Below, in pieces: positions 21,564 to 34,342 of a stretch of DNA of 64,000 nt; within the stretch, counting starts at the first letter, position 1; every line of letters starts with the position of its first letter. Position numbers and translations under genes: made by a program. The DNA comes from Neolentinus lepideus HHB14362 ss-1. Taxonomy: Eukaryota > Basidiomycota > Agaricomycetes > Gloeophyllales > Gloeophyllaceae. The notes under the pieces were generated by a model, which was given only the letters and a program-made list of their open reading frames with translations, was not told where the DNA came from and ran no database searches. The stretch is taken from the NCBI GenBank assembly GCA_001632425.1, contig KV425551.1, positions 1,288,996-1,352,995 on the forward strand, in the 5' to 3' direction.

Positions 21564-24166
21564 TCAGTGTGCTTGTATTCTTCTGAGAAGGTCTCGAAAG
21601 ACTTCTTGTGGGCCTTCTTCAGTCTCTTCAGATTCAGGCGCGCGCTCCACCTCGTCCTCCATGATCTCCCGGATCTTCAGCCGGGCCTCTCGGGGTGTGC
21701 AGCGGTCGCTCACGTCGGGGTGCACGTAGAAGCACTTGGTGTCCTCTCGAAGCTCGTCTAGGATCGATTGGTGCCTGTATAATACAACCGTTGTCAATGA
21801 TCGCTACTCCAAGTCACAACACTTGAAAACAAATGCTATGCTCACTTGATCACGAAATGTGCGACGAGCTCCTGCGGGGTCATGCGCTCCGCCCGACAGC
21901 GCATGCAGCACATCAAGTGGAGACGGTCGATGATGTCGTGCCGCTGGCTATCCTGCTCTTCTTGCATTTCGGCTTTGTAGGCGACGGGGAGAAGGCTCCA
22001 GGGGATGGGCTCCAGGTCGGGCTGGCGGTGCGTGGTCGTGGCATGGTAGATCTGGGTTAATGATGATTCTGTGAGTGCATATACCCCGGAGACAAAAGCT
22101 TTTTACCACTTACTGCTCGTCTCCAGGGCATAGCAACGTATACTTCGTCGTCAGAGCAATGAGGGCATACAAAGAATTCTTCCAGGTGCTCCATGTCACA
22201 GTACGACGTGCTCTTGACGTCCTTGCCACAAGCCCTCACGAGCAACTCGGCAGTTCTACTTGCGACCGTGTCAAACTCGAGCTTCTCCCCCCATCGGAGC
22301 CACGGCTCCGTCCTAAGGTGCTGCAGACACTGGGCCTCAAAGTCGTCGCTTGTGAACCGTATGCACTGGTGCATGCACTTGTGTACGATAATCTGTGGGT
22401 ACGGGATTGGCCGTGCACACCACGCACACCGGAAGAAGGTCGTAGCCAAGCTGAGCAGGTGGTCGCTTCTCTCTGTCGTCTCATCCGGGGCAACGGGATC
22501 AGGCAGGAGGGCCCGGAGGGTCTTGTGCACAGTTTTCATCCACTGTGCTGCGTGGTACTCGAAGCGCAACATCGGGAGGTCGAAACTGGCATGGTTAACT
22601 TCTACCTCAGACGGTCGGAAGATGATCTCCTTGAACTCGAGGATTTCAAACAGATCGCCAGCATCGGGCAGCGGGGTGAGGGGAGGATGAGAGATAACTT
22701 CTTCACGGTGAAGCTCTTTGAGTATGTCCAATCGCTTGCAAAGGACGTCAATTCGTTCTCTCCTGAGGCGGTCGGCCCTGAATTTCGTGAACAATTGTGT
22801 CATGGAGGCTTCTATGTTACGCCATACTGACGAAAGACGGGTGTTAGTAGCACTGATCCACTGGCGACAATGGGCGGCACGCACTTCTGTCTGTCACAGG
22901 TTTGGCCTGTTTCACAGAGGGATGCCTCATATATTCCCTCTTAGTTGTCCAATTCATCTTGTCGAACTCTTCGGCCCAGCCTTGAGCTTCCATCCGCGCT
23001 CGGATGCTGCAAAACGTGCATCATGAGCAGGTGACAACCAGAATACAACAAGAACGTCCTACCCTTGCATGCGATCCTTGCGAAGCTTGTTGAGTTCCAC
23101 GGCTCTCTGATGTCTAACCTGATAGTACCATAAGCTGCAGGTGGTGACATACTAGGAAGGAAACAAGGAAGATATGAACATGACAAAAATTATCACGTTA
23201 ACGTGAACACAAACCTTCTTCATGTCGTTCTTGATAGCAACAGTATCTTCAATGAGAGCATCGGTATCTGCCTTGGACTTTGCGGCTGAGAACTTCTTAG
23301 ACAGCGCGATGACTTCAGACTTCAGATACAACCTGTCGTATTGTCCTGCAAAATTAATACCATTTTGGTGACTGATAAAGGCATAAGTGGGCACAACTCA
23401 CTCGGACGAGGATCCCATATGAACCGCAACATGTCATGATCTTTGCTCATTGGAAGCTCGAGGTCAACTTCTTCCTGGCTGATGAAACTACCCTCAGATA
23501 TCAGTACAGGAGCACCAGGGATGCATATACAGGTATTCCTCACTTCTTATCAATGCACTTGTGGCATGATCTGACCCAGCATTCCCAAAGCACGTCTGTG
23601 ATACCCGATGTGCCGCAAAACTAGAATACTAGTCAGTTTCGTCAATTGGGGCCAAGACTATATGCATATAACCTACGTGACATACGTGCTCGAAAATCAG
23701 ATGTGCATACTGAGACTCCGTAAGGTTTGGAGGACATTCGGGAATGCCTTCCACATTCCCTCGTGTTCTCTTCCAGACAGTGGTAGCGGATGGATTCAAT
23801 AAACAAGATCGAAGTGATTTGCTCGTCCGAGACAGCCGCAAGAGATCCGAAGGATGAAGCAGCTCGAAGATCTAAGAAAGCGTGAATAGTAGAAAATATT
23901 TCAGCAGCAGAATAGCCAACCTCAAATAGGATGTCTAGGGGCATTTCGGGAAGTCTCCAAAGGCGTCCTCGCTTTTTCTTCCCATGTGTACTTACAACAT
24001 CCTCAGGCTGCTTCTTCAGTGGTCTTACGGTAAAGCTGGAACTGGCCCTCCGACGTTTCCTTATGGGAGACTCGGTCGGTTGCACTTCGTGAAATGCGAT
24101 TTCTTGCGCGCGAGCTTCTGCTAGGTTCTGTAGTCTAATAGACCGACGCCGCGAACCTTCTGTCAT
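21564..24166 (-). CDS. F-box protein of the basidiomycete zinc-finger-like type
   Basis: Ten minus-strand exons (24166-23921, 23871-23686, 23620-23544, 23487-23402, 23345-23215, 23151-23063, 23006-22885, 22826-22114, 22051-21846, 21774-21564) give 688 residues. The N-terminus is basic, with a likely nuclear signal (RKRRRAS). The F-box is split by the first intron: LPEMPLDILFE and then IFELLHPSDLLRLSRTSKSLR. After it come the family segment NVEGIPECPPNL, a Cys/His cluster (FCGTSG...CWVRSCHKC), a charged helical middle (KDRMQGIRARMEAQGW, then TDRIWRNIEASM), and a C-terminal CxxC pair region (CAWCARP, FVCPHC). F-box proteins recruit substrates to SCF ubiquitin ligases through Skp1. This family is large in mushrooms and its targets are unknown. 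Every exon join keeps frame. Confidence 0.85.
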
Positions 24167-24467
24167 CGTAGCTGGCCAGACTGAATATCATGAGGCGTCG
24201 CAGCTGAGGCACGCTCGCAGCAGCAGAAAGGGTATACCTAGTGGATGCAGCAAGAGCCCGGCGTCCCTGGATGATGTCGCCCAGAAGCGCGTGACCGTGA
24301 TATGGGACGCGACTCGGGAGCAATTGCAACGCGATGCGTCGCGGAAAAATTTGAAGAGACATGCAAACTTGATGAAACTTACGACTCACGATAAATGCAG
24401 CTCAATCTACATGATTATGCAAGGACTATGATGTACACAGATTCGCAGACTGTTTCCTGATTCAATA
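24167..24467. other. Intergenic region between the F-box and arrestin-like genes
   Basis: Promoter of the F-box gene and 3' end of the arrestin-like gene. No further gene seen. Confidence 0.45.
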
Positions 24468-27394
24468 CTAACATTCCTGCACTCGCCTCTCCAGCTCAGC
24501 GATCCTTGCACGGACGGAAGATCCTCTCGCAGGTATCACAATGGAGCGACCTGGCTCCTTAATACGGTCCACAACAGTAATAGAGTCCTCCTGTCCAGAG
24601 GTGTGTCGGAGATCATTGAGGGCCGGGGTCATTTGCGATGCAATAATAGTAGATCCTCTGCATGTTTCAGAGCGATTTGGCTCTCGCCTACGATAAGGAT
24701 GTAGATCAAGCCCCTCGGTGTCACCTCCGGATGAAAAGGAGCGGGGATGTGCAACGTCCGGGTACTGCTGAGTAATTCTGTCCTCGGGGCCTTCAGAGCA
24801 ACGACTGGCAGCGCTGGCAAAGGAAGCAGTAGAGACTAAGCAAGGCAGATGAGATGACAGCAGAGGCAAGTGGCGCGTCGCAGACTCCGTGGCGCTGGTA
24901 GCGTTGAGGCTTTCAGCTACAAGTCTCGCCTGAACACGTTCCTTGAAAGAAGCAGGCGTTCTAGTACCATAGGCAGGCCGATGAATGTCTGAAACAGTCT
25001 TGCTTCGATTTCGCGTGACAGGATAGACCTTTTCTTCTGTCCCGGATATAGAGGTAGTACCTTCTCTCTCAGAAAGTTCGCGAAGACGCTCGATGCTCAA
25101 CGACTTTGGTGCGAGACTGTGTTCAACATTTTGACTGTCGGAACAAATGGGATCGAAGTGTCCATCATTGTCGTCCAGACGAGCGGAGCCAACGACGTAT
25201 TGCAGGACTGCATCGTCTTCCATATCGCCACCTCCATCCTCACATTGGAATGGAGACATATTCTCGAGCTCCGCCTCCATTTGCGCCATAAGCGATTCAG
25301 GATCCTGGTCCATGTCGTCCAACACTTCTTCAGGATCGCTAAGCTCATCCTGGGCTAACACCCCGTCTTCAGTATTATTGCGGGTTGTGACCAGGGAATG
25401 TGGGTTTTGTAAGGGGGATGTGTCCGAGGAAGCGCCAGCGGATGCGTGACTCGGCTGGTGGTCAACCATCACAGGACATGGTTGGGGCTCCGCATTTCTA
25501 ACTACAGGGTCTCGGTCTATCCTTGACGGAACGTCGGCCCTCGGACCAATGGTAGAGTCTTGCGGAAGTCTGAGGGCACTGACTTGTCTAGAAGATATCG
25601 GAACGCTGCGAGGGGCCATGGACCAGGATGCAGCAATGGCGAGTGGATCGATAGACATGAAGTTCACAATTCGAAGAGGGAGAAGGACTTGGATATCGGA
25701 TGTTAATGATCCGGCCGAAGCGCTGACACACAGTGTATACTCCACTTCGAGGAGTCGGCCACGCGCCACAGACAAGGCATCGGGCTGTCTCGCAAGTCAG
25801 TATATGCTCAGTAGCTGCGCATTGTTTGCTTACAGGTATCTGGATAAAATGTTGCAACTCAACTTCGGAATCAGGCCCTACACCCGTCCACCATCCTTTC
25901 GCACTGGCATGCCCCTTCGTACTCTTCTGTCCCATCTCAAGCGTCGAGGTAGCTACCTCCTTGCGGCTCGTGGATGTCTGGCACGCGTCGGGATCTTCGT
26001 CCCTTGGGTTGGCATTGAGTACAGGCTTAGGCTTGAAAACAATTGTTGTGCGGATCAGTGTTAGAGTCACACTCCGAATCGTTTTCTTCGTATCGTTGGA
26101 AATGTTTAGCGCTACATAGCAGCGCTGACCAGCGACCCAATGTAGACGGTACAGATATGCGGTTAATTTGACACGTCTTGCACCACCCATGAATAGAGGT
26201 ACTGTGGTGGTATTTTGAATGGGGCGATGCGCAGGAAGGAGGATCAAGGACGGCTCAAGTCTGGGCCAGACTTCGCATTGCCTGTAGAAGTGCGCGATCG
26301 ACTGCTTTCCAGATCCGGGATCCCGAAGCCTCGCGGACCTAAGCAACAAGTAAGCACCCGGACTCTCATTTAGCTGAAGAAACTTACACCATTACTATGT
26401 AACGGACGACGACGCCAGATGGCAACGTAAGGATACCTTTAGCATGACCATATGAGTTCTCTGTCGGCAGCTCCATCGCAAACGGTATATGGTGAGTGCC
26501 CTCCTTCACCTCCGCATACCCTTGCAGGTCTGGAGGAGACGCATAAATGGATGCCAGAGTAGCAGAGACTGCTTCCAGGGGCGCCGTATGCTGGTAGAAC
26601 ACGTGTCTTGCACCTCCATTTGGGATACCTTCAAACCCAACGACGCGCAGCTTAGCGTCCGAAAGCCGTAGGCCTGCTTCCTTCTTCAACCTCTTGCGTA
26701 TGCGAAGGTTGACCTGACCCTTGAGTACGCCTCCTTGAACACAAGTGTTGTTACTGAGGACGAGGTCCAGTTCCACTCTCGCACGAGATTTGGCTTGTTC
26801 CAAGGATATCCTGCGCATCTCTCCAGCAGACCCATGAGGCGGTAATATTTTGGCTTTCGCCTTGAGCTTGGTGCTGGAGTTACCCAAGAGAGCTTTCAGC
26901 TCCGTCGCATTTCTCGCGGAAGAGCAGCCGACGCTAAGCAGAGTAGGTTGCCTGTTGAGCCTTCCTTCGTTCAAGGACATATGCCGACTTCGTTGGACTC
27001 GCGTGCCGCCACCTGGAGTCAGAATCTGAGGAGCAATGAGATGACCCTCCTTGAACGCAGGTCCGTCGCTGTGGATGTCGAATTCGACCGTTGATGCGCC
27101 GACTTCGGCAAGCAAGAGACCTTGCATACCACGTATAGAGCGTAGACCCAGCGTGCTTGCATCCTGTCTTGCTCCCGCGGAAAACCCGGAGTTACAATTA
27201 TTGACGTCGGAAGACTCGTTCTTTTGCTCAGTATTCGCTTGATTGCTGCGAAAACGCACAGTACTAGGTCTAGCAGGTTGCGACGTGACGACTGAGGATG
27301 CATCAGAGGGGGGGACTTCGGTGACATCCGGGCGTATGACATCCAAATCAAATCCCAAGCCAGTTGAGCCTCTCGAAGTACTCGAAGTCGACAT
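24468..27394 (-). CDS. Arrestin-like protein
   Basis: Exons 27394-26388, 26338-25834 and 25784-24468 give 942 residues on the minus strand. The first 210 residues are Ser/Thr-rich and disordered. An arrestin-type beta-sandwich follows (RVELDLVLSNNTCVQGG, LKGQVNLRI, KLRVVGFEG, THHIPFAMELP, LPSGVVVRYIV), and then a C-terminal lobe (QSIAHFYRQCEVWP, LHWVAGQRCYVALNISND, VTLTLIRTTIVFKP, LLEVEYTLCVSAS, DIQVLLPLRIVNF). The last 400 residues are acidic and Ser-rich, with a short terminal coiled coil (RARIAELERRVQ). Fungal alpha-arrestins bring Rsp5-type ubiquitin ligases to plasma-membrane transporters for endocytosis. I see no clear PPxY ligase-binding motif, so the function may differ. The assignment rests on strand patterns rather than a single diagnostic motif. 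Confidence 0.72.
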
Positions 27395-28090
27395 GGCCGG
27401 TAGAGGAAGGCGCCAACGCAGATAGCCAAAGCATTCGGGGAAAGACGAGTTGGTTGATTATATGCCAGCCATCCAGTTCAAATTATAATGTACTTGAGTT
27501 GTTCATACCTTGTACATGTATCAGTCGATATCAAACTTTGGTGCTAATATATATTTGAGGATTGAGTCGAGTTACAATGAAAATTCTTTACAAGACAGTA
27601 CTTACTTCGCGTGATATTCATGACCAAGTCTTAGACAGAAGGGAGACTACTGCCTCCAATGCTCAACGTTGCAACGTTAACGGCCCAAGCTTCAAGTTTT
27701 ACGATCGCGGAATGCCCGAGTCAATCGATGGGATATTCGTAGATGTCAACCGAGTTTGTCGCTGAACGTTTCTGGTGGATATATATAGGTTTACCCTGCT
27801 TTATGACCTTCATGCTGCCATGTACAGGCAAGACCATCGGTAATACCCGTCCTACGTGAGCGCACGGCCTATCCTTTAGGGTGTTTGTATATAGTGGATC
27901 AGAGTGATGGCATGTAGTCGCATGCACCACCTCCAGCGAGCCTCCATAAATGTCAATCTGAAAGAGATAGCCGGTACTTGATTTGTATTTGTATTTGTAT
28001 CAGTATTCCGCGATCTTGTCCATGGATAACCCTTAAGACATTGATATATTTCAAAGGCGCGATTTTTTTGCGCCGTCCTACCGCAGGCCA
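27395..28090. other. Intergenic region
   Basis: Upstream of the arrestin-like gene and downstream of sphingomyelinase A. It holds a three-copy ATTTGT repeat near 27981-27999. No gene seen. Confidence 0.5.
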
Positions 28091-31000
28091 TTACTGCACA
28101 GACCCATAACCGGAAGGACAATTCTGGACTGCTAAGCTCGACGAACCACTGCGCATATAGCATATCCTAGCGGTAGCACAGTCACCGGTGCACGGTGGTG
28201 TTCGAACGGAGGTCTTTCCCTGATAAGTGTTGAAAGTCTTGAAAAACAAATTCAGAATCCGTAACAACGTCAACTATTAAACCACATACCGATACGAGCT
28301 CTGGATCCGCCTCCATAGCTAGGATCACATAAATCAGCCCTCAGGCTCAGTAAATACTGAGCAAAGTACTACGTACCCTCAGTTACCATGTGCCACCACG
28401 TCGCGTTCAACGGATCACTGGGACTCCATCCAGTGATATTCGCACCATACGCCTCACGAGTACTATACTCGAAGACGTAAGCAGGGCCGGCCTCCGTCTG
28501 GTTATCAAGTGCAGGGAAGCTGTTGACATCGCTTCGCCAGGTGTATGCGTCAACAATGTCAAACGTCTATGTGACGAGGAGTGAATGGGGGTACATTCGT
28601 GTAAATGGGAAGATACTGACAGCCGAATCGACTTCGTACACTCGGAAACCGGAGTTGAGGTTAGTTAACGGAGTGATGGAGGGACCGATCTGAATAAGTC
28701 GAATATGAGTTACGCATCCACGGTACTGACGAGATTGATGTTGACTCACCCATGAGACCACTTGCGCTGTCTCTGCACTCAGGCTGGTAGCATTGTTGCT
28801 ATAGAAGATCTGCAACAAGCAAACATGTCCGTCAAGACTGTTCCCCAAGACCTGACAAATTTGCATGGAGGATTATCCCTTACCGAGAGTTGGTCCTCAT
28901 GAGTATGTCCCCAGAAGATATCTATCAACCCCCAGATCAGCTGTTTATATCTCCGAGGGTACGAACTCGATACTCACTAGCGATGACATGAGGCGTGTAG
29001 CGGTCCACACTTCACGAAGAGAGCCCATCAGCCGCTATATAAGCAAAGCTGCCAATCGCTACTCACATCTGATAGACTAGAAGTCCACGAGGCCCAGTTA
29101 GGCGGCGAAGCCAATGTGACCAGAGGTTTACGTACATAGGTTGGTGGGGTTTAGCATCCCGTTGGTACCGTCCCATCCACTGAGTACGTGTCCCATGATC
29201 CATACTATCGACAGATTAGATTGAGAGAGGCGCCGGCTAAACAGATCACTGCATACCACGATCGCCAGCGTCTTCGGCAGCTTGGAGCTCGTCCGTCAAG
29301 AAGCGCAACATACCAGACGGGTCGGGGTGGGTCATATTAATGTAGTTGAAGTAGTTCGCGCTGCGAGAAGACTTAATCAAGCAAAGTAAAAACTTGGAAT
29401 GGCATGAATATGTACCGGTACCCTAGATGACGAGGCTGTAATTAGCCACAGTTGCCGAGTATATACGTGAACACTCACAAAGATTAGTGTTCAAAGTGAT
29501 AATGCGCAAACCATCGGCGCGTCTGACCATGTACGCGGCATAATGCGTCCGCGCGTACTCCGCCGTGGTCTCTGGAATCCAGTTCTCGTACTGCCACAAA
29601 CTGGAGACGTGGTCGTAGTTCCAGCTGAACTGTGATGCTAACGGACCGCCGATGGCATACGGAGCATCCTGGGCCCTTCAGCATGATTAGTGTATGTACA
29701 AAGGAGATCGGAATAAATTGCATACTGGTTATACGAGTCGTGGTTCCCAAGCACGGCATAAACCGGAGCAGGACCCAACGTTCGCTTGAACAGGTCGTAG
29801 AGCAGAGTCTGCCACACAAATAAGAAACAGTTCACACAACCATCGCCTTCAGAGTCCGCACCTCCGTGTACTCAACATACGACCTATAAATTCGTCACAT
29901 CTTTCTACACTGAGACAAAAAGGATATCACAAACCTTGACAACTGATACTCAGCATCATGACTGACGAGATCACCCGTAAACACAGTCCACGCGAAGCCT
30001 GTCCCCTGCGTGGCCGTCAAAGGCGGGATGGACTCAAGTACCGAGGCGATCAATGAGATGGGGGAATCACTACGTATTTTTGTGTCAGAAAACGTTGAAA
30101 TAGAGCTCCAGCGCCTTCAACACACCATGAATAAGCGCCAAACCGCGGAGCAGGGAACAGTGGCACTTCGGGGCTCGCGCTGTTGAAGTTGTTGGCGCGG
30201 CAGCACAGACCGGAGGTGCAATTAGCCTCAGCGTGGGTTGCATACCCTATGAGACATACGAGGAGAGCTGAGTGATGCAATAGTGTAGCGAAATTCTGTC
30301 TGTACTCACTAGGGTCGATGTGAGCATCTGAGATGTGCAGAACCTTGAGCCTTTGCCCGCTCGGGGTCTTGGGCGGTGGAAGAGGATTAGGCTTCGGCGT
30401 CGCGAACCAACTCGTCAGATCCAAAGGGAGAGTGTCCGGTGCGGGACACAAGCCCAAGAAGTTGTGACAGAGCGCCTGTTAGCGATAAGATTCAGCGATA
30501 CATTGCGCAGATACGTAAGGGATGACCTGCCTGTCCGTCATACCCGCTCACATCCGCATTCGCCACGACCTGAGTCAGAACCGAGCCGAGGGTGTTGTAC
30601 CCGTACGTCTCCTCGCATGTCGTACTGTAGTTAAAGTGCTCGCAGGCGGCCACAGCGAACGCGGGCCCGAGTTTCGGCGTGGTCAGCGCAATGAATTTGG
30701 CCACTTCGAGGCCGGCCTGGCAACGTGCGCAGGAGCTGGTATATTGCGGGTTCGCCGCAATTGAATCGAGCTGAGTTAGGGCGTGGGCGAGAAGCACAGT
30801 GGGAGGTGCCGGAGAAGGCAGAGGATGCGGGTCAGCGGTATCATTCTGAAAAGAGTACCCGGTCAGTAATGCGAAGCTCCACGCAAGAAGACAAGAAGCT
30901 AACTAACGTTTGGGATGTAATTCGGATCAGTAAGCGAGAATGGGTAAATCTCGTGCTGTAATCAAGGAGCATTAGGCGGTCAATGCACTGATACAATCCA

Positions 31001-31208
31001 CGATACTCACAGTAACGGGGTCAGAAACGACAGGCTGGGGCTGAGCTGAGGTAGCAGTCGGGTCACTGTAGTAGTGTGCATACAGCGATGTGGGAAATGC
31101 ACCGGGTGCGGTGTACGTCGATGGCTGAATACCAAATGTGCTCTGCGCCGCACTGCGCGCGACCGTCGCGAATGCCAGTACACTCGCAAACTTTGTGAAG
31201 CCAGCCAT
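28091..31208 (-). CDS. Secreted acid sphingomyelinase-like phosphodiesterase A
   Basis: A many-exon gene on the minus strand from ATG 31208 to the stop at 28091. A signal peptide (MAGFTKFASVLAFATVARSAAQ) opens the protein. A saposin-B-like domain with spaced cysteines follows (CARCQAGLEVAKF, CEHFNYSTTC, ALCHNFLGLC), then a calcineurin-type metallophosphoesterase domain: LHISDAHIDP, FTGDLVSHD, LGNHDSYNQ and GHTHEDQLS supply the metal-binding Asp, His and Asn. The C-terminal domain has paired cysteines and ends in CPSGYGSVQ. Acid sphingomyelinases split sphingomyelin into ceramide and phosphocholine, but fungi lack much sphingomyelin, so the natural substrate may be another phosphodiester. An ATG 12 bases upstream (31220) is possible; 31208 aligns with the paralogue at 60396. 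The splice junctions checked near 31.0, 30.9 and 29.7 kb keep frame. Confidence 0.88.
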
Positions 31209-32594
31209 CCTGGGTCCCACTGGGAATACTCAAGGAGAAATAAGCGAGAGCCGTCGCCTTCTTCCCGCGACCTGCCCAGAAATATACGTGCGCACCCGAC
31301 GCCGTCTTCTGCCGCCTGTCCGGCTATTCCTGAACTTGGGATTGCAAAGCCCGACATGTTCGTATGAACGTGCGTTGATGCCCTGGATATCATACCAGGG
31401 GAATCAGAAGATACTGGTTCAGATATGTGTAACGTGCTTCGGTCGACCACGTGGGTGCGTATGTCGAACAAGCGCTATGTGGCACACGACACGTTCGCCT
31501 CGCCGTTGGGAACGTCGACGCCGCCAGCGTCAGATGCATTTGCAGCAGTACCAAACATAGTCCAAGCAGTACTGGAAAGCGCTGACCGTGACCAAGGCGA
31601 ATTTGCTGCGTGGCTGGGCCTCGATCAGGTACGTCATGCAGCCTGGACCTCTATGGACCTCTGCCTGCAAACGAGTATATAACCGCCACAAGGTACCTCG
31701 TGCGATTCGTTGGTACCTTACTGCCTTTACACCCTCTGGATGTTGAGATATCTTGCCGGCTTCCGCTCGTCGAACGTTGGTGTCTAGCGACTTGGACCTT
31801 GGGATGATGTTTGTGAGACGTGCTGGCCTTGGAATGGAGGGTACTTCTTAGCTCGCTTTCGTGTTATTAGACTTTCTCGGTCATCGAGTTTACGACTGAG
31901 AAGGTCGTTCTAGAGGCTCAGGCTGTCGCACTTTATCATTGGACTCGCCTAGACTGAGCACTGCGCTGGAGCCTGACATACGCCTGAAATATACGCTGTG
32001 AGGACGGGATTTTCTCACGAATATAACCTCGGCGAAAATATTTAAAGGAAAATATACTTCCGCGTTTGCGAGGGCTAGTATAAGACATGAATTCGTCAGG
32101 TGAGTAGAGCAGCGCGTCTTCATTACATATGTACAGAAGATAACTAAAGTGCGGAACTAGATAGCATGGGGAAAATGGGTAAGAGACGGAGACCAAACCG
32201 AGCCACGATAAATTTAATAGGGAAGCGGAACGAGATCCGAGAAACCCAAAGAAACGTGGTAGAGGGAACGGAACGGTGAGTGACTATAATACAGTGCATG
32301 CGAGGTCGTGCGTGGCCGTAAGATGACGGAGATATATTGGCGAAATAAGATACGAGGCGGCGAAAGGTAGGATTGATGTTGAAGGATGATGAGGAGCTGA
32401 ATAGCAGCCGATATGGTCGCGTCGTCGTGGAGCACAACAAGTGGCGACAAAGAATGTGCGATCCGAAGACATCGGCTTAACAGTTGATGTGCGGATAGGA
32501 TTGGGGTTCCCGGCCACCTCTTGACTGGCTCGGAACGCGGTCATTGCCGCTGCCTGAGCTGGCGGCGATGCCCTTGTTGGGCGCTGATGGTGGT
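31209..32594. other. Region upstream of sphingomyelinase A
   Basis: Apart from the weak candidate at 31461-31628 and the sphingomyelinase promoter, no coding region is convincing. The section from 31.9 to 32.5 kb has minus-strand open frames without family features. Confidence 0.45.
31461..31628 (+). CDS. Possible small exon, unknown product
   Basis: A 56-codon segment starting MSNKRYVAHDTFASPLG and ending AAWLGLDQ is followed by a good donor (gtacgt at 31629). The composition looks protein-like (an ordered amphipathic stretch after a Ser/Pro segment), and a possible second exon after 31692 reads only about 17 codons. It is divergent from sphingomyelinase A. I do not recognise it and it may be chance. 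Confidence 0.25.
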
Positions 32595-32885
32595 CTATGC
32601 ACGCACGGCCGCCTTCCCCGTCATTTGCATGCTCGTCAACGCTGCGCTGGCTTCTGCTTGCATGCGACCTTCCTCCTCCAAGATCTGCTTCCTTCGCTGT
32701 GCCTTCTGACGAGACTTCTCCTCCGCTACTCTACGAGACTCTGTCCACAGCCGCAGGGTATAATCGTGCAACGATCGCGAGTATAGGGCGAGTGGACTGA
32801 GCTCAGAATTTTGGTTGGCGGTGTCGTGCGCTAGCATGGCAGACGGGGTGCTGTATGTGGACGCGGAGGCGCTGAGCATCAGCAT
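32595..32885 (-). CDS. Small basic helical protein of unknown function
   Basis: A single exon of 96 codons. After a short Ser-rich leader it has LSPLALYSRSLHDYTLRLW, then a long basic helix rich in Arg, Lys, Glu and Gln (ESRRVAEEKSRQKAQRRKQ). The clean start, the periodic helix and the absence of an overlapping gene favour a real small gene. No known domain was recognised. A chromatin or RNA contact through the basic helix is conceivable but unproven. Confidence 0.5.
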   Translation of the reverse strand: MLMLSASASTYSTPSAMLAHDTANQNSELSPLALYSRSLHDYTLRLWTESRRVAEEKSRQKAQRRKQILEEEGRMQAEASAALTSMQMTGKAAVRA

Positions 32886-34342
32886 GGCTGGGGGGGAGTG
32901 CTCGCGGGACGAAAAGGCCTCGGAGGGAGTAAAGAAAAATGGAGCGGATAGATCAAGTGAAGGGGAGAATAAGAGGGAGGGGGTGGTGAGTTGTGAATTT
33001 TAGGGCAGTGGTCGGGCTCCAGGACCGTACGCTTAGGCCTGGATACTCCAAGAGTGAATCCGCTGTGCGTCGGCTCCTCGGCGCCAGTACGAGCCTGGAG
33101 CCAATCAGACCGTGTCGGGTGTGCTAAATACGTCAGCTCCCCTTCCGTTGCCACGTGACCGTGTCGATGGCCGTCTCCGAAGGAACCCCCGTATCAGACT
33201 TACTCAATCTCAATCTTGCTCTTCTGCAAACGCCGGCGGCGCGTGTTTCCTCCTGGTCAACACGTTCCCACTCTCAGCGCTTCTAGTGCTTTAAGTTAAT
33301 CTTCAAACCAATCTCAGATGCAACCCTCCTCGGCCTTTCCCGTAACGAGGGAGTCCATCCTTATTTCATGCCCAGCGGTGCCGTCGCAAATGGACATTGA
33401 TATCTCAGCTCGAGGAGGCTATACGGCCTGTGTCGCTTTGTGGCCAAGAAGTTGCCACAGCATCCGGTGCGGGTTCTCATCGCGAGGGCGAATAGTCGGC
33501 AAGCCAATTTGCCGTAAAGTTTCAGACAAGTCGCGCAATGTGATGCTCCTCGTGCGTCCGCTCCGGCTTATCTGCCTCTGATTGCTCCGATGTTTGCAGA
33601 GCCATTTGCCAGGATTACGAGAGTCCTTAATCAGGTGGACTCCTTGCGACCTCTACTAATTGAACGGATCCTGGCCATCGTGTCGGTAGGTCTCTGTGAA
33701 ACGACGCCTCCAACTTGGGCTCTTTCGCAATGTTGCGTTCACCCGGTCTAACGGTTACCTGTGTTGGAGTTATGGGGGTCGTATCGAATCAGCCATCCAC
33801 TACCGGATCTTGCACGAACTCCTGGCTAGCCGTCTTATCACTTCAACATCGTGTCGATCCCACAGCTCGGCGCTACATATACACTTTGCTTCTCGTCGGT
33901 CTTCAAGGTCTCGCAAACAAACACCAGGCAGTTCTTCATTGCCTCTCAATAACATTAAGCACAGTACCTAGTTACTGGTGCAAGACTTCCGCTGCAGCGC
34001 AATCTCCGAAGTGTTCTCAAGGGGTAGCTCCAACATTTCTATTTGCATCATCACCCTCTTTGTCAATTGTGATGAAGAGCCATTGCCCTCGGGTTTTCGG
34101 ACTAACGATGCGTTCACACGTAGTTATAGTTGGTCAGTAATATTCATTATCATTGGGTCCGTACATCAGTACAACTGTTCAATGGGAGTAAGCTACAGAA
34201 GGCGTCAAAAAGGTATCGCAATACAGTGCTGGCATAACAACATCGGTAGTATATCCATCCAACGTGAAGCAATGAGCAAGCAAGACAATAGAAATTGCTT
34301 GTATCTAAGAGTCCAATCAAGTCCAAATGTCCGGAACACAAG
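32886..34342. other. Region without a resolvable gene
   Basis: Plus-strand open frames (33318-33581, 33696-33971, 33715-34140) look partly protein-like but cannot be joined into one reading frame with good splice sites. This may be a decayed gene. Nothing firmer can be said. Confidence 0.4.

Noticed and set aside
22075..22830. 251-codon plus-strand frame
   Set aside because: Antisense shadow of the large F-box gene exon 22826-22114.
25549..26064. 171-codon plus-strand frame
   Set aside because: It is the antisense shadow of the arrestin-like gene, whose reading frame and splice borders are well supported.
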